Below are positions 52,516-62,160 of a stretch of 64,000 nucleotides of DNA, in pieces. A model generated the notes under the pieces. It was given only the letters and a program-made list of their open reading frames with translations. It had not been told where the DNA came from and searched no databases. Position 1 is the first letter of the stretch. The number at the start of each line of letters is the position of its first letter. The translations under genes and the position numbers were made by a program. Source of the DNA: an uncultured Pelagibacteraceae bacterium (GTDB taxonomy: Bacteria > Pseudomonadota > Alphaproteobacteria > Pelagibacterales > Pelagibacteraceae); NCBI GenBank assembly GCA_902517615.1, contig CABYCY010000010.1:1-64000 (forward strand), written 5' to 3'.

Positions 52516-53997
52516 TTAAGTTATTAAAGCTCGCTTGATAGCTTTTTGCCACCCATTTATTAACTTTTTTCTTTTCGAATTTTTCATTTTGGGTGAAAAC
52601 TTTTTATCTAAAGACCAGTTTTCTGAAATATCTGATAATGATTTATAAATCCCTATCTTTAAACCAGCCATAAAGGCAGCTCCCAAAGCTGTAGTTTCCT
52701 TAACTTTTGGTCTCAAAACTTTAACATTGATAACATCCGCAAGAAATTGTGAAAACCAGTTATTTGCTGTCATTCCTCCGTCAACCCTAACTATCTTTGG
52801 ACGCAAACCATCATTTTTCATAGCTTCAAATAAATCATATGTTTGATAACCAACTGACTCTACAGTTGCTCGAACGATTTCACTAATTCCAGTATCCCTT
52901 GTAAGTCCACTTAAAACTCCTCTAGATTTTGAATTCCAGTAAGGAGCTCCAATACCTGTAAAGGCTGGAACAAGATATACTCCATGATTATTTTTTAAGT
53001 TACTGATTATTTTTTCAGAGTCAGATGCTTTTAATAAAAATTTTATTTTATCTCTTAACCATTGAACACCAGCACCTGCAATAAATATTGAACCTTCTAG
53101 TGCATATGTTGTCTTACCATTAATCTTGTAACCTATTGTTGTTAATAATCTATTTTTTGAATAAATAATTTTATTCCCAGTGTTAAGTAAAACAAAGGCA
53201 CCGGTTCCGTAAGTACTTTTTAAAGATCCGGGCTCAAAGCAACACTGACCCACTGTTGCTGCCTGTTGGTCGCCAATCATTCCTGTAATTGAATATGATT
53301 CTCCCGTAATTTTAGGATCTGTGTGTCCAAAATCATCAGAACAATCTTTTACTTTTGGTAGAATATGATTTGGAATTTTAAGAATATCTAAAATTTGTTT
53401 ATCCCATTTATTATTAGAAATATTATATAACATCGTCCTACTTGCGTTTGTGGCATCAGTAAAATGATTACTTCCGCCAGTTAATCTCCATAATAAAAAA
53501 GAGTCTACAGTACCGAATAATAATCTTTTTTCTTTTATTAATTTTTTTGCCTTAGATACATTGTCAATTATCCATTTAATTTTAGTCGCTGAAAAATATG
53601 CATCAATTAGTAAACCTGTTTTGTTGTAAATTATTGTTTCTTTCTTTTGACTAATTAACTTATTACAATAATCGGCAGATCTCCTATCTTGCCATACAAT
53701 TGCATTATAAACTGGTTTTCCCGTATACTTATCCCAAAGAATAGTAGTCTCTCTTTGATTTGTAATACCTATAGTTAAAATTTTACCTTTAAGTTGCTTG
53801 CTTTTTTTAATTACATTTTTTACCACTTTTAGAGTGGTAGACCATATTTCTTCAGGATCATGTTCAACCCAACCATCTCTGGGGAAAAATTGTTTAAATT
53901 CTAATTGTGATACATATTTTGGGTTACCCTTAAGATCAAAAAGTATAGCTCTGCTTGAAGTTGTTCCTTGATCTATGGATAGAATAAATTTTTTCAT
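52516..53997 (-). CDS. glpK: Glycerol kinase
   Basis: 493 residues from the ATG at 53997 (MKKFILSIDQGTTSSRA); the longer frame would overlap the permease gene. FGGY kinase blocks are clear: ILSIDQGTTSSRAILFD, FKQFFPRDGWVEHDPEEIW, IGITNQRETTILWDK, TDATNASRTMLYNI, GSLKSTYGTGAFVLLNTG and VDGGMTANNWFSQFLADV. It phosphorylates glycerol at the 3-position. No glycerol facilitator gene is seen here. It follows the proW-like permease by 8 bases, an unexpected pairing of glycerol metabolism with osmolyte transport. Confidence 0.95.
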   Translation of the reverse strand: MKKFILSIDQGTTSSRAILFDLKGNPKYVSQLEFKQFFPRDGWVEHDPEEIWSTTLKVVKNVIKKSKQLKGKILTIGITNQRETTILWDKYTGKPVYNAIVWQDRRSADYCNKLISQKKETIIYNKTGLLIDAYFSATKIKWIIDNVSKAKKLIKEKRLLFGTVDSFLLWRLTGGSNHFTDATNASRTMLYNISNNKWDKQILDILKIPNHILPKVKDCSDDFGHTDPKITGESYSITGMIGDQQAATVGQCCFEPGSLKSTYGTGAFVLLNTGNKIIYSKNRLLTTIGYKINGKTTYALEGSIFIAGAGVQWLRDKIKFLLKASDSEKIISNLKNNHGVYLVPAFTGIGAPYWNSKSRGVLSGLTRDTGISEIVRATVESVGYQTYDLFEAMKNDGLRPKIVRVDGGMTANNWFSQFLADVINVKVLRPKVKETTALGAAFMAGLKIGIYKSLSDISENWSLDKKFSPKMKNSKRKKLINGWQKAIKRALIT

Positions 53998-54005
53998 TAT
54001 TCTTT

Positions 54006-56159
54006 TTAAGCTATGCCGAGATGTTTTTTTCTTTGATTTACCCACGTCCTGATTAAATTATCAAATATTAGACCAATAAAGGCAACGCAAATACCTAGTG
54101 TTAATCCAATACCGGCACCATTTTTATCTGACAATGCTTTTAAAATATACTGGCCTAAATCCTCAGTACCAATAAAAGCTCCTATTATCACCATAAATAA
54201 AGCAAAAACGATTGTTTGATTTAGCCCAAGCATCATATGAGGAAAAGCTAGTGGAAATTCAATCTTGGTTAATCTCTGAAATTTATTTACACCAGACATT
54301 GTTGCTGCTTCATGCAAGCCAACAGGAACACTTCTCAAGCCTTCAATAGTGTATCTTGTTGCGGGAATTGTTGCATAAACAATTACTGCAATTAAAACTG
54401 AAGTATCAGTAATTCCAAAAAGCATCATTACAGGAATTAAATATACAAATGATGGGAAAGTTTGAAATATATCACAGACACCGAGCATAAACGCAGCTGA
54501 TTTTTTATTTTGAAAACATAATGTTCCAACTGAAAAGCCTATTAAACAAGATATCACCACACCAAAAGTCGCCATGTATAATGTTACAAGCGCTCTATCC
54601 CACCACGGACTTAATGCAATAAATAAAGTCAAGGCAGAAACAACTAAAGCTGAACGAATTCCCCCAATTATGTATCCCGCTCCAACTGCTAGTACTAATG
54701 TAGCTACTGCAGGCATTCTTAAATATAAAGCTCTCATTGGCTGAAGCACATCTACAATTAACCATGTATTAAATGCTTTTATATAAACAAAGAAAGTATC
54801 AAAAATCCAATCTACCCCTTTATTCCAAAAATCTGCTGTTGATATTCCTTTATTATGTGGAACCTCAAACAAATAATTAAAACTTTCTTTAAAAATAAAA
54901 GTTCCAATATAAGCAAGGATAATTCCGATTACTACTGAGCCGGCAAAAAATATTGTATTTTTATTTCTTTGAAAGAATGTCAGATTACCAAAATAATCAG
55001 TTTGTTTGTTTGCCCAAGCTAAAGACATTTTATCAAGTAGAATTGCAATTAAACTAATACATAATCCTGCTTCTAATGCCAATCCAATATTAAGTTGGTT
55101 CAAAGCTAACAATAAATTAAATCCTAAACCTTTAGCACCAATGAATGCAGATATAACTGCCATTGAAAAACAAACCATAATAACTTGGTTAACTCCAATT
55201 AAAATATCTCTCCTTGCTGTAGGAATTAATACTTTTAGCATTAATTGCCAATTAGTGCAGCCACTCATTCTACCAGCTTCAATAACTTCAGGAGGTATAG
55301 CTCTTAAACCCAAAATCGTTAATAATATCATTGGTGGAACCGCAACAACCATTGTAATAATTACTGCTGCATGATCACCAACTCCAAAAAGAACAAGAGC
55401 AGGAACTAATACAGCGTATTGTGGCATAGTTTGCATCACTAAAAGAATTGGGTATAAAGCTTTTTCAACACGTTTACTTTTGTAAGCTGCAATACCTAAA
55501 CCTAAACCAAAAACAAATGAGAGTGGCGCTGCAACAAGTATAAAAGATAATGTTTGCATTGAAGGTTTCCATTGACCAAATATAGAAATATAAATCATTG
55601 TTAAACCTGCAAACAAAGCAAGTCCTTTTCCACTTAATTTATAAGAAAGTATTGCTGCACCAGCTGCAACAATAGTCCACGGCAAACCAGGTAACTCTAA
55701 CCACGGGTAAGCATCTATAAAATCCCAGCTTGTAAATGCAACTATTGTCTCCAATCCACCTAACAAAATCTCTCTTATTAATTCAATTAAAAAAGTCATA
55801 AATGACGTCAAATTTCTACTTATCTGTAATAGTAATGGTCGAGTTTTGAACTCCTGGGTATCCTCATTCCAAAACTCCATAGGCATCCACTCATTCATTA
55901 AGAAAAATAAAGAGTCGTTTATCCAAATAGGCAACCATCCAAGTAGCGGCGGTAATCTCCAAAATACATCAAAGGCATAATACCTAACCTCTTTCCCTAA
56001 GAAAAAGTAAACACTTTGATTTGGATCTTTAATAAATTCTGCTTGGCCTCTTATAAATTTATATGTTTCTGGAACTTCAATTGCAAAACACAAAGCAAGA
56101 AAAACTACTAACAAAAATAGCCATTGAAATAATTTTGGATATTTTTTTAAATACTCCAT
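54006..56159 (-). CDS. Osmolyte ABC transporter permease, two ProW domains fused
   Basis: 717 residues with two complete permease modules. The first EAA loop is EAGRMSGCTNWQLMLKVLIP (near 295-314) and the second EAATMSGVNKFQRLTKIEFP (near 625-644). Each is preceded by a QTMPQYAVLVP or QTFPSFVYLIP block, and a long soluble or membrane spacer lies around 390-460. Single ProW proteins have about 300-350 residues, so this is a fused dimer. It forms the channel for a betaine-type importer with the ATPase upstream (3 bases) and the binding protein at 58270. Confidence 0.92.
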   Translation of the reverse strand: MEYLKKYPKLFQWLFLLVVFLALCFAIEVPETYKFIRGQAEFIKDPNQSVYFFLGKEVRYYAFDVFWRLPPLLGWLPIWINDSLFFLMNEWMPMEFWNEDTQEFKTRPLLLQISRNLTSFMTFLIELIREILLGGLETIVAFTSWDFIDAYPWLELPGLPWTIVAAGAAILSYKLSGKGLALFAGLTMIYISIFGQWKPSMQTLSFILVAAPLSFVFGLGLGIAAYKSKRVEKALYPILLVMQTMPQYAVLVPALVLFGVGDHAAVIITMVVAVPPMILLTILGLRAIPPEVIEAGRMSGCTNWQLMLKVLIPTARRDILIGVNQVIMVCFSMAVISAFIGAKGLGFNLLLALNQLNIGLALEAGLCISLIAILLDKMSLAWANKQTDYFGNLTFFQRNKNTIFFAGSVVIGIILAYIGTFIFKESFNYLFEVPHNKGISTADFWNKGVDWIFDTFFVYIKAFNTWLIVDVLQPMRALYLRMPAVATLVLAVGAGYIIGGIRSALVVSALTLFIALSPWWDRALVTLYMATFGVVISCLIGFSVGTLCFQNKKSAAFMLGVCDIFQTFPSFVYLIPVMMLFGITDTSVLIAVIVYATIPATRYTIEGLRSVPVGLHEAATMSGVNKFQRLTKIEFPLAFPHMMLGLNQTIVFALFMVIIGAFIGTEDLGQYILKALSDKNGAGIGLTLGICVAFIGLIFDNLIRTWVNQRKKHLGIA

Positions 56160-56162
56160 ATT

Positions 56163-57194
56163 TTAACTGTCGTTTTTTCTTCCTCCAAAAACTGTGTCGA
56201 TTATCTTTGAAGGTTTAATTGAACCCACAATATTATTATTTTTGTCAACTACTCCTACTATATTTTCTTGAGTAAGAATTTTCTCTGCAACATTTTCTAT
56301 AATGTCATCTTTTAAAACTTTTAAATCACCCAAATTATCTTTACTTGGTGCATCCATTACATCCTCAATTATTAATACTTTCTCTCTAGGAACTTCTTCA
56401 GTAAACTTTCTTACATACTCAGTTGCTGGATTTAACACAATGTTGGCAGGAGTATCTAATTGTTCAATTATTCCATCTTTCATAATTGCTATTCTATCAG
56501 CTAACTTTAATGCTTCGTCGAAATCATGAGTGATAAACATAATGGTTTTTTGTAATTTTTCTTGAAGTCTTAAAAACTCATCTTGCATTTCTTTTCTTAT
56601 TAATGGATCTAATGCAGAAAAAGGTTCATCTAAAAACCATATGTCAGGTTCTACTGCTAATGATCTTGCAATACCCACTCTTTGCTGTTGTCCACCTGAA
56701 AGTTCTCTAGGAAAATAGTTTTCTCTTCCATCAAGTCCAACTAATTTTACCATCTCCATTGCTCTATTAATACTTTCCTCAGTATTAGTACCTTTTATCT
56801 GTAGTGGAAAAGCAATATTTTCAACTACTGTTTTATGAGGTAGTAAAGCAAAACTTTGAAATACCATTCCCATTTTATTTCTTCTAAGCTCAATTAATTC
56901 TTTATTATTTAATTCAAGCAAGTCTTGACCCTCTATGAAAATTTTTCCACCTGTGGCATCCGTAAGTCTCGATATACATCTCAGTAATGTTGATTTACCA
57001 GAGCCAGACAAGCCCATTACTACCAACATTTCTCCTTTTACAACTTCAAAAGAAGCATTATTAACTCCAACTATACATCCTTTTTCTTGGAAAGTTTTTG
57101 CGTCTACATTACCATTTGCTTCTTCAAGCATCTTTTTGGCGTTTTCTCCAAAAATTTTATAAACCGACTCACATTTAATGACAGTTTCAGACAT
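56163..57194 (-). CDS. proV: Osmolyte ABC transporter ATPase (ProV type)
   Basis: 343 residues. Walker A VMGLSGSGKSTLLRC (near 60-74), signature ELSGGQQQRVGIARSL, Walker B DIWFLDEPFSALDP, H-loop FITHDFDEALKLADR and a C-terminal part with CBS-like regulatory sequence (NIVGVVDKNNNIVGSIKPSKI). ProV proteins are gated by ionic strength or cAMP-type ligands through CBS domains; here the CBS part looks short, perhaps one copy. It is the only osmolyte ATPase in the window and might also serve the ATPase-less transporter at 28127. Confidence 0.93.
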   Translation of the reverse strand: MSETVIKCESVYKIFGENAKKMLEEANGNVDAKTFQEKGCIVGVNNASFEVVKGEMLVVMGLSGSGKSTLLRCISRLTDATGGKIFIEGQDLLELNNKELIELRRNKMGMVFQSFALLPHKTVVENIAFPLQIKGTNTEESINRAMEMVKLVGLDGRENYFPRELSGGQQQRVGIARSLAVEPDIWFLDEPFSALDPLIRKEMQDEFLRLQEKLQKTIMFITHDFDEALKLADRIAIMKDGIIEQLDTPANIVLNPATEYVRKFTEEVPREKVLIIEDVMDAPSKDNLGDLKVLKDDIIENVAEKILTQENIVGVVDKNNNIVGSIKPSKIIDTVFGGRKNDS

Positions 57195-57259
57195 AAATTG
57201 TTTTAAAGTTATATTAAATTCAATAAAATTAAAATGTTAATAATCCTTACCTTTCATAA

Positions 57260-57811
57260 TTAAAAATTTTTAATAAAATAAACCCTGGTATCAATCCCGG
57301 TGCTTAAAAAACTTAAGGCCTCTCCACTTATAGTGATACTTTCATCTACACCTACATTGTTTCCACTAACTGTAAAACCCGCAAAACATTTACCTTTTTC
57401 TTGATCCCATTTAACAAAAGTTTCATCAATTTTGTTTCCATTTATTGTATATAGCTCATGTGCTCTAAAATTTAGGAAATTAGCACCCATAATTGCTCGT
57501 TGAGGAATAAGTTTTGTAGCATTACAAACTTGCTCATATACTTCATCTGTCAATTTATAATGATCAGTTCCATCAAATGTTACTAGAATTCCAGATGGCA
57601 GACTTGATATTAATTTATTTAATTTTCTCTCTTCTGCTATTCTTTCTTCCTCGATTTTCATTCTTTTAACTAATTCATCACCTTCTCCAAACATTCCATT
57701 TAAAATACTAAAAGATATAATTACAATTAGTGTAATAATAATAAGACCAATAAATTGTTTTAGAGATTCAGGTAAATCTTTTATTTTATAATTATAATTT
57801 TTTTTTAACAT
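57260..57811 (-). CDS. Uncharacterised membrane-anchored protein
   Basis: 183 residues: a basic N-terminus, one TM helix (residues about 20-40, IGLIIITLIVIISFSIL), a charged coiled-coil-like segment (KRMKIEEERIAEERKLNKL) and a C-terminal domain of about 115 residues with two Cys (VYEQVCNAT and EKGKCFAGF) that could form a disulfide. The topology suggests a cytoplasmic N-terminus and periplasmic domain. No family recognised. It overlaps the MORN gene by one base and precedes proV by 65 bases. Confidence 0.65.
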   Translation of the reverse strand: MLKKNYNYKIKDLPESLKQFIGLIIITLIVIISFSILNGMFGEGDELVKRMKIEEERIAEERKLNKLISSLPSGILVTFDGTDHYKLTDEVYEQVCNATKLIPQRAIMGANFLNFRAHELYTINGNKIDETFVKWDQEKGKCFAGFTVSGNNVGVDESITISGEALSFLSTGIDTRVYFIKNF

Positions 57812-58194
57812 TATTCTTGTAACTTACCGTTTTTCCAAATACCTGTTTTCTGTTTTCCATCTGACCAAGTAAATATTCCTTGTCCATTCATAAAACCATT
57901 CTTCCACTCTCCTTCATAAGTGGAGCCATCAGGAAATGTTAATGTTCCTATTCCACTCCAGACGCTATTTTTAAATTCCCCTTTATAAATATATCCATTT
58001 GGCCAAGTCTCTATACCTATTCCTTGTTTTTTTGTTGAAACCCACTCTCCTTCATAAGTTGTTTTGTCTGTATAAACCCACTTGCCATAGCCATTATCAC
58101 AGTTGCCCTCTTTACAACCTGTGCTTCTAGCAAGAACTGATGAGCAAGCTAAAAAACTTAAAAGAAAAACAATAATAGATTTTTTCATAAGCAT
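57811..58194 (-). CDS. Exported MORN-repeat protein
   Basis: 127 residues with a signal peptide (about 1-22, ending VLARS) and four MORN repeats: YEGEWVSTKKQGIGIETW, YKGEFKNSVWSGIGTLTF, YEGEWKNGFMNGQGIFTW and a final shorter GIWKNGKL. An upstream Cys pair (GCKEGNCDNG) may form a disulfide. MORN repeats bind lipids or proteins and make an elongated beta structure; in a periplasmic setting it may be a scaffold. Position between the binding protein and ATPase genes of an osmolyte importer is unusual. Confidence 0.82.
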   Translation of the reverse strand: MLMKKSIIVFLLSFLACSSVLARSTGCKEGNCDNGYGKWVYTDKTTYEGEWVSTKKQGIGIETWPNGYIYKGEFKNSVWSGIGTLTFPDGSTYEGEWKNGFMNGQGIFTWSDGKQKTGIWKNGKLQE

Positions 58195-58205
58195 ATTTTA
58201 TACAA

Positions 58206-58245
58206 AATTTTTTAAAAAAAAATCCCCCCCAACAATGTTGGGGGA
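58206..58245 (-). terminator. Intrinsic terminator after the binding-protein gene
   Basis: On the minus strand CCCCCAAC pairs with GTTGGGGG around a three-base loop (plus coordinates 58226-58233 and 58237-58244), followed by ATTTTTTTTT. It is a textbook rho-independent hairpin located 25 bases after the stop at 58270. It should end, or strongly reduce, transcription before the MORN gene. Confidence 0.85.
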
Positions 58246-58269
58246 GATTTAAAATTTTAACTTTTATCC

Positions 58270-59214
58270 TTATTTAGTAAAAGCTTGCCAAACTGACTTG
58301 TTATCAGCTAACCATTTTTTGGCTGCATCTTCATGAGTCATTTTGTCAACGTCAACTAAAGCTGCCATTGCACCAATTTGACTTGTAGAGAATGACATTT
58401 TTTTGAACGTTGCTGCCGCATCAGGATGAGTTTTTGGGAAATCCTCATGAACTGCTTTTTTCAAGTATCCATCAGGAGAACCACATTTACCATCTCCACC
58501 ATCCTCTGGTCTGCAACCAGCTGTATATGGAGGGAAGTCAATAAATGTAAAGCCAGCACCATCAGTAAAGTTTGGTGTCCAGTTAAATATAATTGTTCCT
58601 CTTCCTTCTTTTTCAGCTGCAGATAATTCTGCCCAAAGTGCATCTGCACTTCCAGCAAATTTAACCCACCAAAGATCACCTAAGCCTAAAGCATCAACTC
58701 TTTGAGGAATTAAGTCTCCATGCCAAGTTTGTGGACCTTCCAACATTCTTCCTTTTCCATCCGGAGAGTCAGGTGTTGTAAAGTTTTTAGCACAATCTGG
58801 ATTTTTTAAAGCTGTCCAGTCTGGTAAACCTGGGCATAAACCTTTTTCAGCAACCCAATTTGGATATCCCATATCCTCAAGTGTTCTTGCTTCATGGTCT
58901 CCCCAGTCAAGTAAACCACCTTTATCTAAAGCAGTAGTAAATGACTTACCAAATGCAGATTCCCATACCTCATGAGATATAGATACATCTCCAATTCTTA
59001 TTGACTCATACACCGCTTGTGAGTCAGCATTAACGTATTTTACGTTATTTCCCATACTTTCAAAAATTCCTCCGATAACATAAGCCATTACAATTTGGCT
59101 TGACCAGTTATGTGTTGGAATTACAATGGGTTTTTTACTGTCAGCATTAGAAATTCCCGCAAAACTAACTACAGAAATAACTAGAGCAGATAGTAATGAT
59201 ATTATTTTTTTCAT
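58270..59214 (-). CDS. proX: Osmolyte ABC transporter substrate-binding protein (ProX type)
   Basis: 314 residues with a signal peptide (about 1-24, ending ISNADS). The mature protein is ProX/OpuAC-like: IVIPTHNWSSQIVMAYVIGG, NVKYVNADSQAVYE, SHEVWESAFGK, QTWHGDLIPQRVD and IIFNWTPNFTD; the Trp residues can form the cage for a quaternary ammonium. Four or more Cys (CPGLPDWTALKNPDC, CRPEDGGDGKC) are probably in disulfides. It feeds the ProV and ProW-like proteins downstream. GAGGGG precedes the ATG. A strong terminator follows, so the downstream genes may depend on read-through. Confidence 0.9.
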   Translation of the reverse strand: MKKIISLLSALVISVVSFAGISNADSKKPIVIPTHNWSSQIVMAYVIGGIFESMGNNVKYVNADSQAVYESIRIGDVSISHEVWESAFGKSFTTALDKGGLLDWGDHEARTLEDMGYPNWVAEKGLCPGLPDWTALKNPDCAKNFTTPDSPDGKGRMLEGPQTWHGDLIPQRVDALGLGDLWWVKFAGSADALWAELSAAEKEGRGTIIFNWTPNFTDGAGFTFIDFPPYTAGCRPEDGGDGKCGSPDGYLKKAVHEDFPKTHPDAAATFKKMSFSTSQIGAMAALVDVDKMTHEDAAKKWLADNKSVWQAFTK

Positions 59215-59358
59215 GTATACCCCTCTATATTAATATTAATACCATTACTCTATGACAAAAGGAGTAGTTAGGTAAAGCCTTATTAGTTCTAAAAAATATA
59301 TATATATTTAAACAATAAAAATGGTGATAAATTATATAACAATAATATATTTTTAAAA

Positions 59359-61698
59359 ATGTTAGGAATAAGTAAAGATATTAAATATCCTGGTTTAAAT
59401 GTTTTGCCACCTGGGGTTGAAAGACATGTTGTTAATGGCGGTGGTCTAACAGCTTTTCAAATATTTCCTGATGATGAATTGGAAATAATTAACAACGAAG
59501 GTAATCAAATATGTGAGATTATTTGTTTTAATAAAGATGGAAATTCAGATGTTGGAATATTAAATCTTAAATCAAACAATGAAAAAAACTTCATAAGAAA
59601 AATTCTTAGTAGCAATGATGAAACTATATTGGCTACTAATTATCAATTAAAAAAAAGAAATTTAAATATCTCAAATTCAAAATCTTCAATTATATTTGAT
59701 CCGGAATCAAAGCCTGGTGAAATACTTAAATTTAAATCAAAAGATAAGTGTTACGCTATATTTGCAGCTCCAGGTGAAGACATGGATGTAACAAAACAAA
59801 ATCCTCCAACAGATTTAAGTATATTCATTAAAAGAGCTAAAATTATTAATGATAAAGAATTAAATGTAATCCCTGATCCGGTTTTTGAACCCTCTTATGA
59901 AAAAAACATAAATAAAGAAAGCTGTATATCTTATGAGGTTAAAGAAGGAGATTATATTCAAGTAATAAGTCCAACAGGAAGACAGTGCTCTGACTTTGTG
60001 GCATTTGACACAAGAAAATTAGATAAAGGAATTGAAAAAGGATTAGATTGGCAAACTACAAGGACTTTTATGGGCAATACTTTTCCTGGTCCGGGTTTAT
60101 TTTCTAAATTTTATGACACTGACCACGAACCTTTGGTAGAAGTTATAAGAGACACTGTTGGAAAACACGATACTTTTAATCTTGCATGTACTTCAAAATA
60201 TTACGAGGATTCAGGGTATTTTGGTCATCCAAACTGTTCTGATAATTTAACTGAAAGTATGTCAAAATATGGTGTTCAAAAACAAAAAGGTTGGCACGCA
60301 ATTAATTTATTTTTTAATACTTCAGCAGGTGGATTAAATTCGGTCATTTCAGATGAGTCTTATTCAAGACCAGGTGATTACGTGATGTTTAAAGCTCTAA
60401 AGGATTTAACAATAGGAACAACAGCATGTCCAAGCGATATTGATCCTTGTAATTCATGGAATCCAACAAATATTTTTGTTAGAACATATAATAAAAATAA
60501 AGAATTTAGAAAGTCATTTGCTTTTAGAATGAAAACTGACTCAGAAAAAAAACTAACCAGAAATTCAGGTTTTTATGAAAGAACTTCAAAATTAACTAGA
60601 AACTTTATTGATGCTAGGGGCTTTTGGCTTCCAAATGATTATACCAAACATGGTTTAATTAATGAATACAATGCTTGCAGAAATGATGCAGTATTAATTG
60701 ATTTATCTTCATTAAGAAAATTTGAAATAATTGGTCCTGATGCTGAAGAATTAATGAATTATACACTGACAAGAAACATAAAAAAATTGTCTGTTGGGCA
60801 AGTAGTTTATTCGGCAATGTGTTACGAAAATGGAATGATGTTTGATGACGGAACTCTTTTAAGATTGAGTGAAACTGGATTTAGATGGATATGTGGAGAT
60901 GAATACGGCGGAGAATGGCTACAAGAAATTGCAAAGAAGAAAAATTTTAATGCTATTATTAAAAATTCTACAGACCAAATTAGCAATGTATCTTTACAAG
61001 GTCCAAAAAGTAGAGAAATTTTAAAAAAAATTATTTTTACACCACCCACACAACCCTCAATAGATGAGCTAGGCTGGTTTAGATTTACAATTTGTAGAAT
61101 AGAAGAATTACAAGGCATCCCTTTAATTGTTTCAAGAACTGGTTATACCGGAGAACTTGGTTATGAAATTTGGTGCCATCCAAAACATGCATCTGAAGTT
61201 TGGGATAAATTAATGCTAGCAGGTAAAAATGATGGACTAATACCAGCAGGGTTTGCTGCATTAGATAAGCTTAGAATTGAGGCGGGGTTAATTTTATTTG
61301 GTGCTGAATTTGATGGTGAACAAGATCCCTTCGAAGCTGGTATAGGTTTTGCTGTTCCATTAAAATCAAAAGAAGAGGATTTTATTGGCAAAGAGGAATT
61401 GATTAAAAGAAAAACTAACCCTCAAAAGAAATTAGTAGGACTAGAACTTGTTGGAAAAGAAATAGCTGGACATGGAGACTGTGTTCATATTGGAAGATCT
61501 CAGGTTGGTATAGTTACAAGCGGATGTTTGTCATCAACTTTAAATAAAAATATTGCTCTTTGTAGAATTGATTTGCAATATTCTGAAATTGGTACTGAAG
61601 TTGAAATAGGAAAAATAGATGGACACCAAAAAAGAATTGGTGCAAAAGTTGTTGGGTTTCCATTCTATGACCCAACTAAATCAAGAGTTAGAGCATAA
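59359..61698 (+). CDS. DUF1989-GcvT fusion protein
   Basis: 779 residues. Residues about 1-180 look like a degenerate first copy (LPPGVERHVVNGGGLTAFQIFP and IINNEGNQICEIICF), residues 195-395 a full DUF1989 domain (YEVKEGDYIQVISPTGRQCSDFVAFD; FGHPNCSDN; CPSDIDPCNSW), and 415-779 a GcvT domain with MCYENGMMFDDGTLLRLS, SRTGYTGELGYEIW and LRIEAGLILFGAEFDGEQDPFE. DUF1989 occurs beside urea carboxylase and amino-group metabolism genes. The GcvT half suggests THF-dependent C1 transfer from an N-methylated compound. It heads a four-gene plus-strand set; no clear ribosome site is seen. Confidence 0.85.
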   Translation: MLGISKDIKYPGLNVLPPGVERHVVNGGGLTAFQIFPDDELEIINNEGNQICEIICFNKDGNSDVGILNLKSNNEKNFIRKILSSNDETILATNYQLKKRNLNISNSKSSIIFDPESKPGEILKFKSKDKCYAIFAAPGEDMDVTKQNPPTDLSIFIKRAKIINDKELNVIPDPVFEPSYEKNINKESCISYEVKEGDYIQVISPTGRQCSDFVAFDTRKLDKGIEKGLDWQTTRTFMGNTFPGPGLFSKFYDTDHEPLVEVIRDTVGKHDTFNLACTSKYYEDSGYFGHPNCSDNLTESMSKYGVQKQKGWHAINLFFNTSAGGLNSVISDESYSRPGDYVMFKALKDLTIGTTACPSDIDPCNSWNPTNIFVRTYNKNKEFRKSFAFRMKTDSEKKLTRNSGFYERTSKLTRNFIDARGFWLPNDYTKHGLINEYNACRNDAVLIDLSSLRKFEIIGPDAEELMNYTLTRNIKKLSVGQVVYSAMCYENGMMFDDGTLLRLSETGFRWICGDEYGGEWLQEIAKKKNFNAIIKNSTDQISNVSLQGPKSREILKKIIFTPPTQPSIDELGWFRFTICRIEELQGIPLIVSRTGYTGELGYEIWCHPKHASEVWDKLMLAGKNDGLIPAGFAALDKLRIEAGLILFGAEFDGEQDPFEAGIGFAVPLKSKEEDFIGKEELIKRKTNPQKKLVGLELVGKEIAGHGDCVHIGRSQVGIVTSGCLSSTLNKNIALCRIDLQYSEIGTEVEIGKIDGHQKRIGAKVVGFPFYDPTKSRVRA

Positions 61699-61707
61699 AG
61701 AAAAATT

Positions 61708-62058
61708 ATGCCAAAAGAAAAGAAAACACTTTTAGATTTTTGGGAAGATCAAATGAGGCAATCTCATACATCAAGCAATTACTTTTTTAGAAAATCTCCA
61801 TCACATTATCATATGATGTTGTTGGTAATGTCTGCCTACAAAGAAGGTAAAAAACTATCAGTAGAAGAGCTTAAAACAAAACTGTTTAAAACTTCTAGAC
61901 CTAAATCAGCGTTAATTATTACAGAAGCATGTGAAAAAGGATTCTTTCGACTAGAAAAAACTTCAACTGATCAGCGAATTAAAAATATTATGCCTAGTGT
62001 GTCCTTTATTAATGAGTTTAACGATTATTTATTAACTTTAAAAAACATAAGCTATTAG
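61708..62058 (+). CDS. Small winged-helix protein, putative regulator
   Basis: 116 residues, soluble. The middle and C-terminal parts fit a MarR-like winged helix: LSVEELKTKLFKTSRPKSALIITEACEKGFFRLEKTSTDQRIKNI-type order, with a recognition helix around residue 58-72 and a basic wing (KTSTDQR). The N-terminal LLDFWEDQMRQSHTSSNYFF is an unusual lead-in. It lies 9 bases after the DUF1989-GcvT gene, and likely regulates that cluster. Identity as a DNA-binding protein is inferred from pattern only. Confidence 0.6.
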   Translation: MPKEKKTLLDFWEDQMRQSHTSSNYFFRKSPSHYHMMLLVMSAYKEGKKLSVEELKTKLFKTSRPKSALIITEACEKGFFRLEKTSTDQRIKNIMPSVSFINEFNDYLLTLKNISY

Positions 62059-62160
62059 CCAAGATTTTAGTCTAAAAGTAAAGTATCTAAATATTATATA
62101 TAATTTTTAGTTCTATAAAAAATTATATTAATTACCATCACCAAAAAATAAAGTTTTATT

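Noticed and set aside
52516-54045. Longer glycerol kinase beginning at 54045
   Set aside because: The extra 16 residues are Lys/Arg-rich, overlap the permease stop, and conserved sequence starts at the ATG at 53997.
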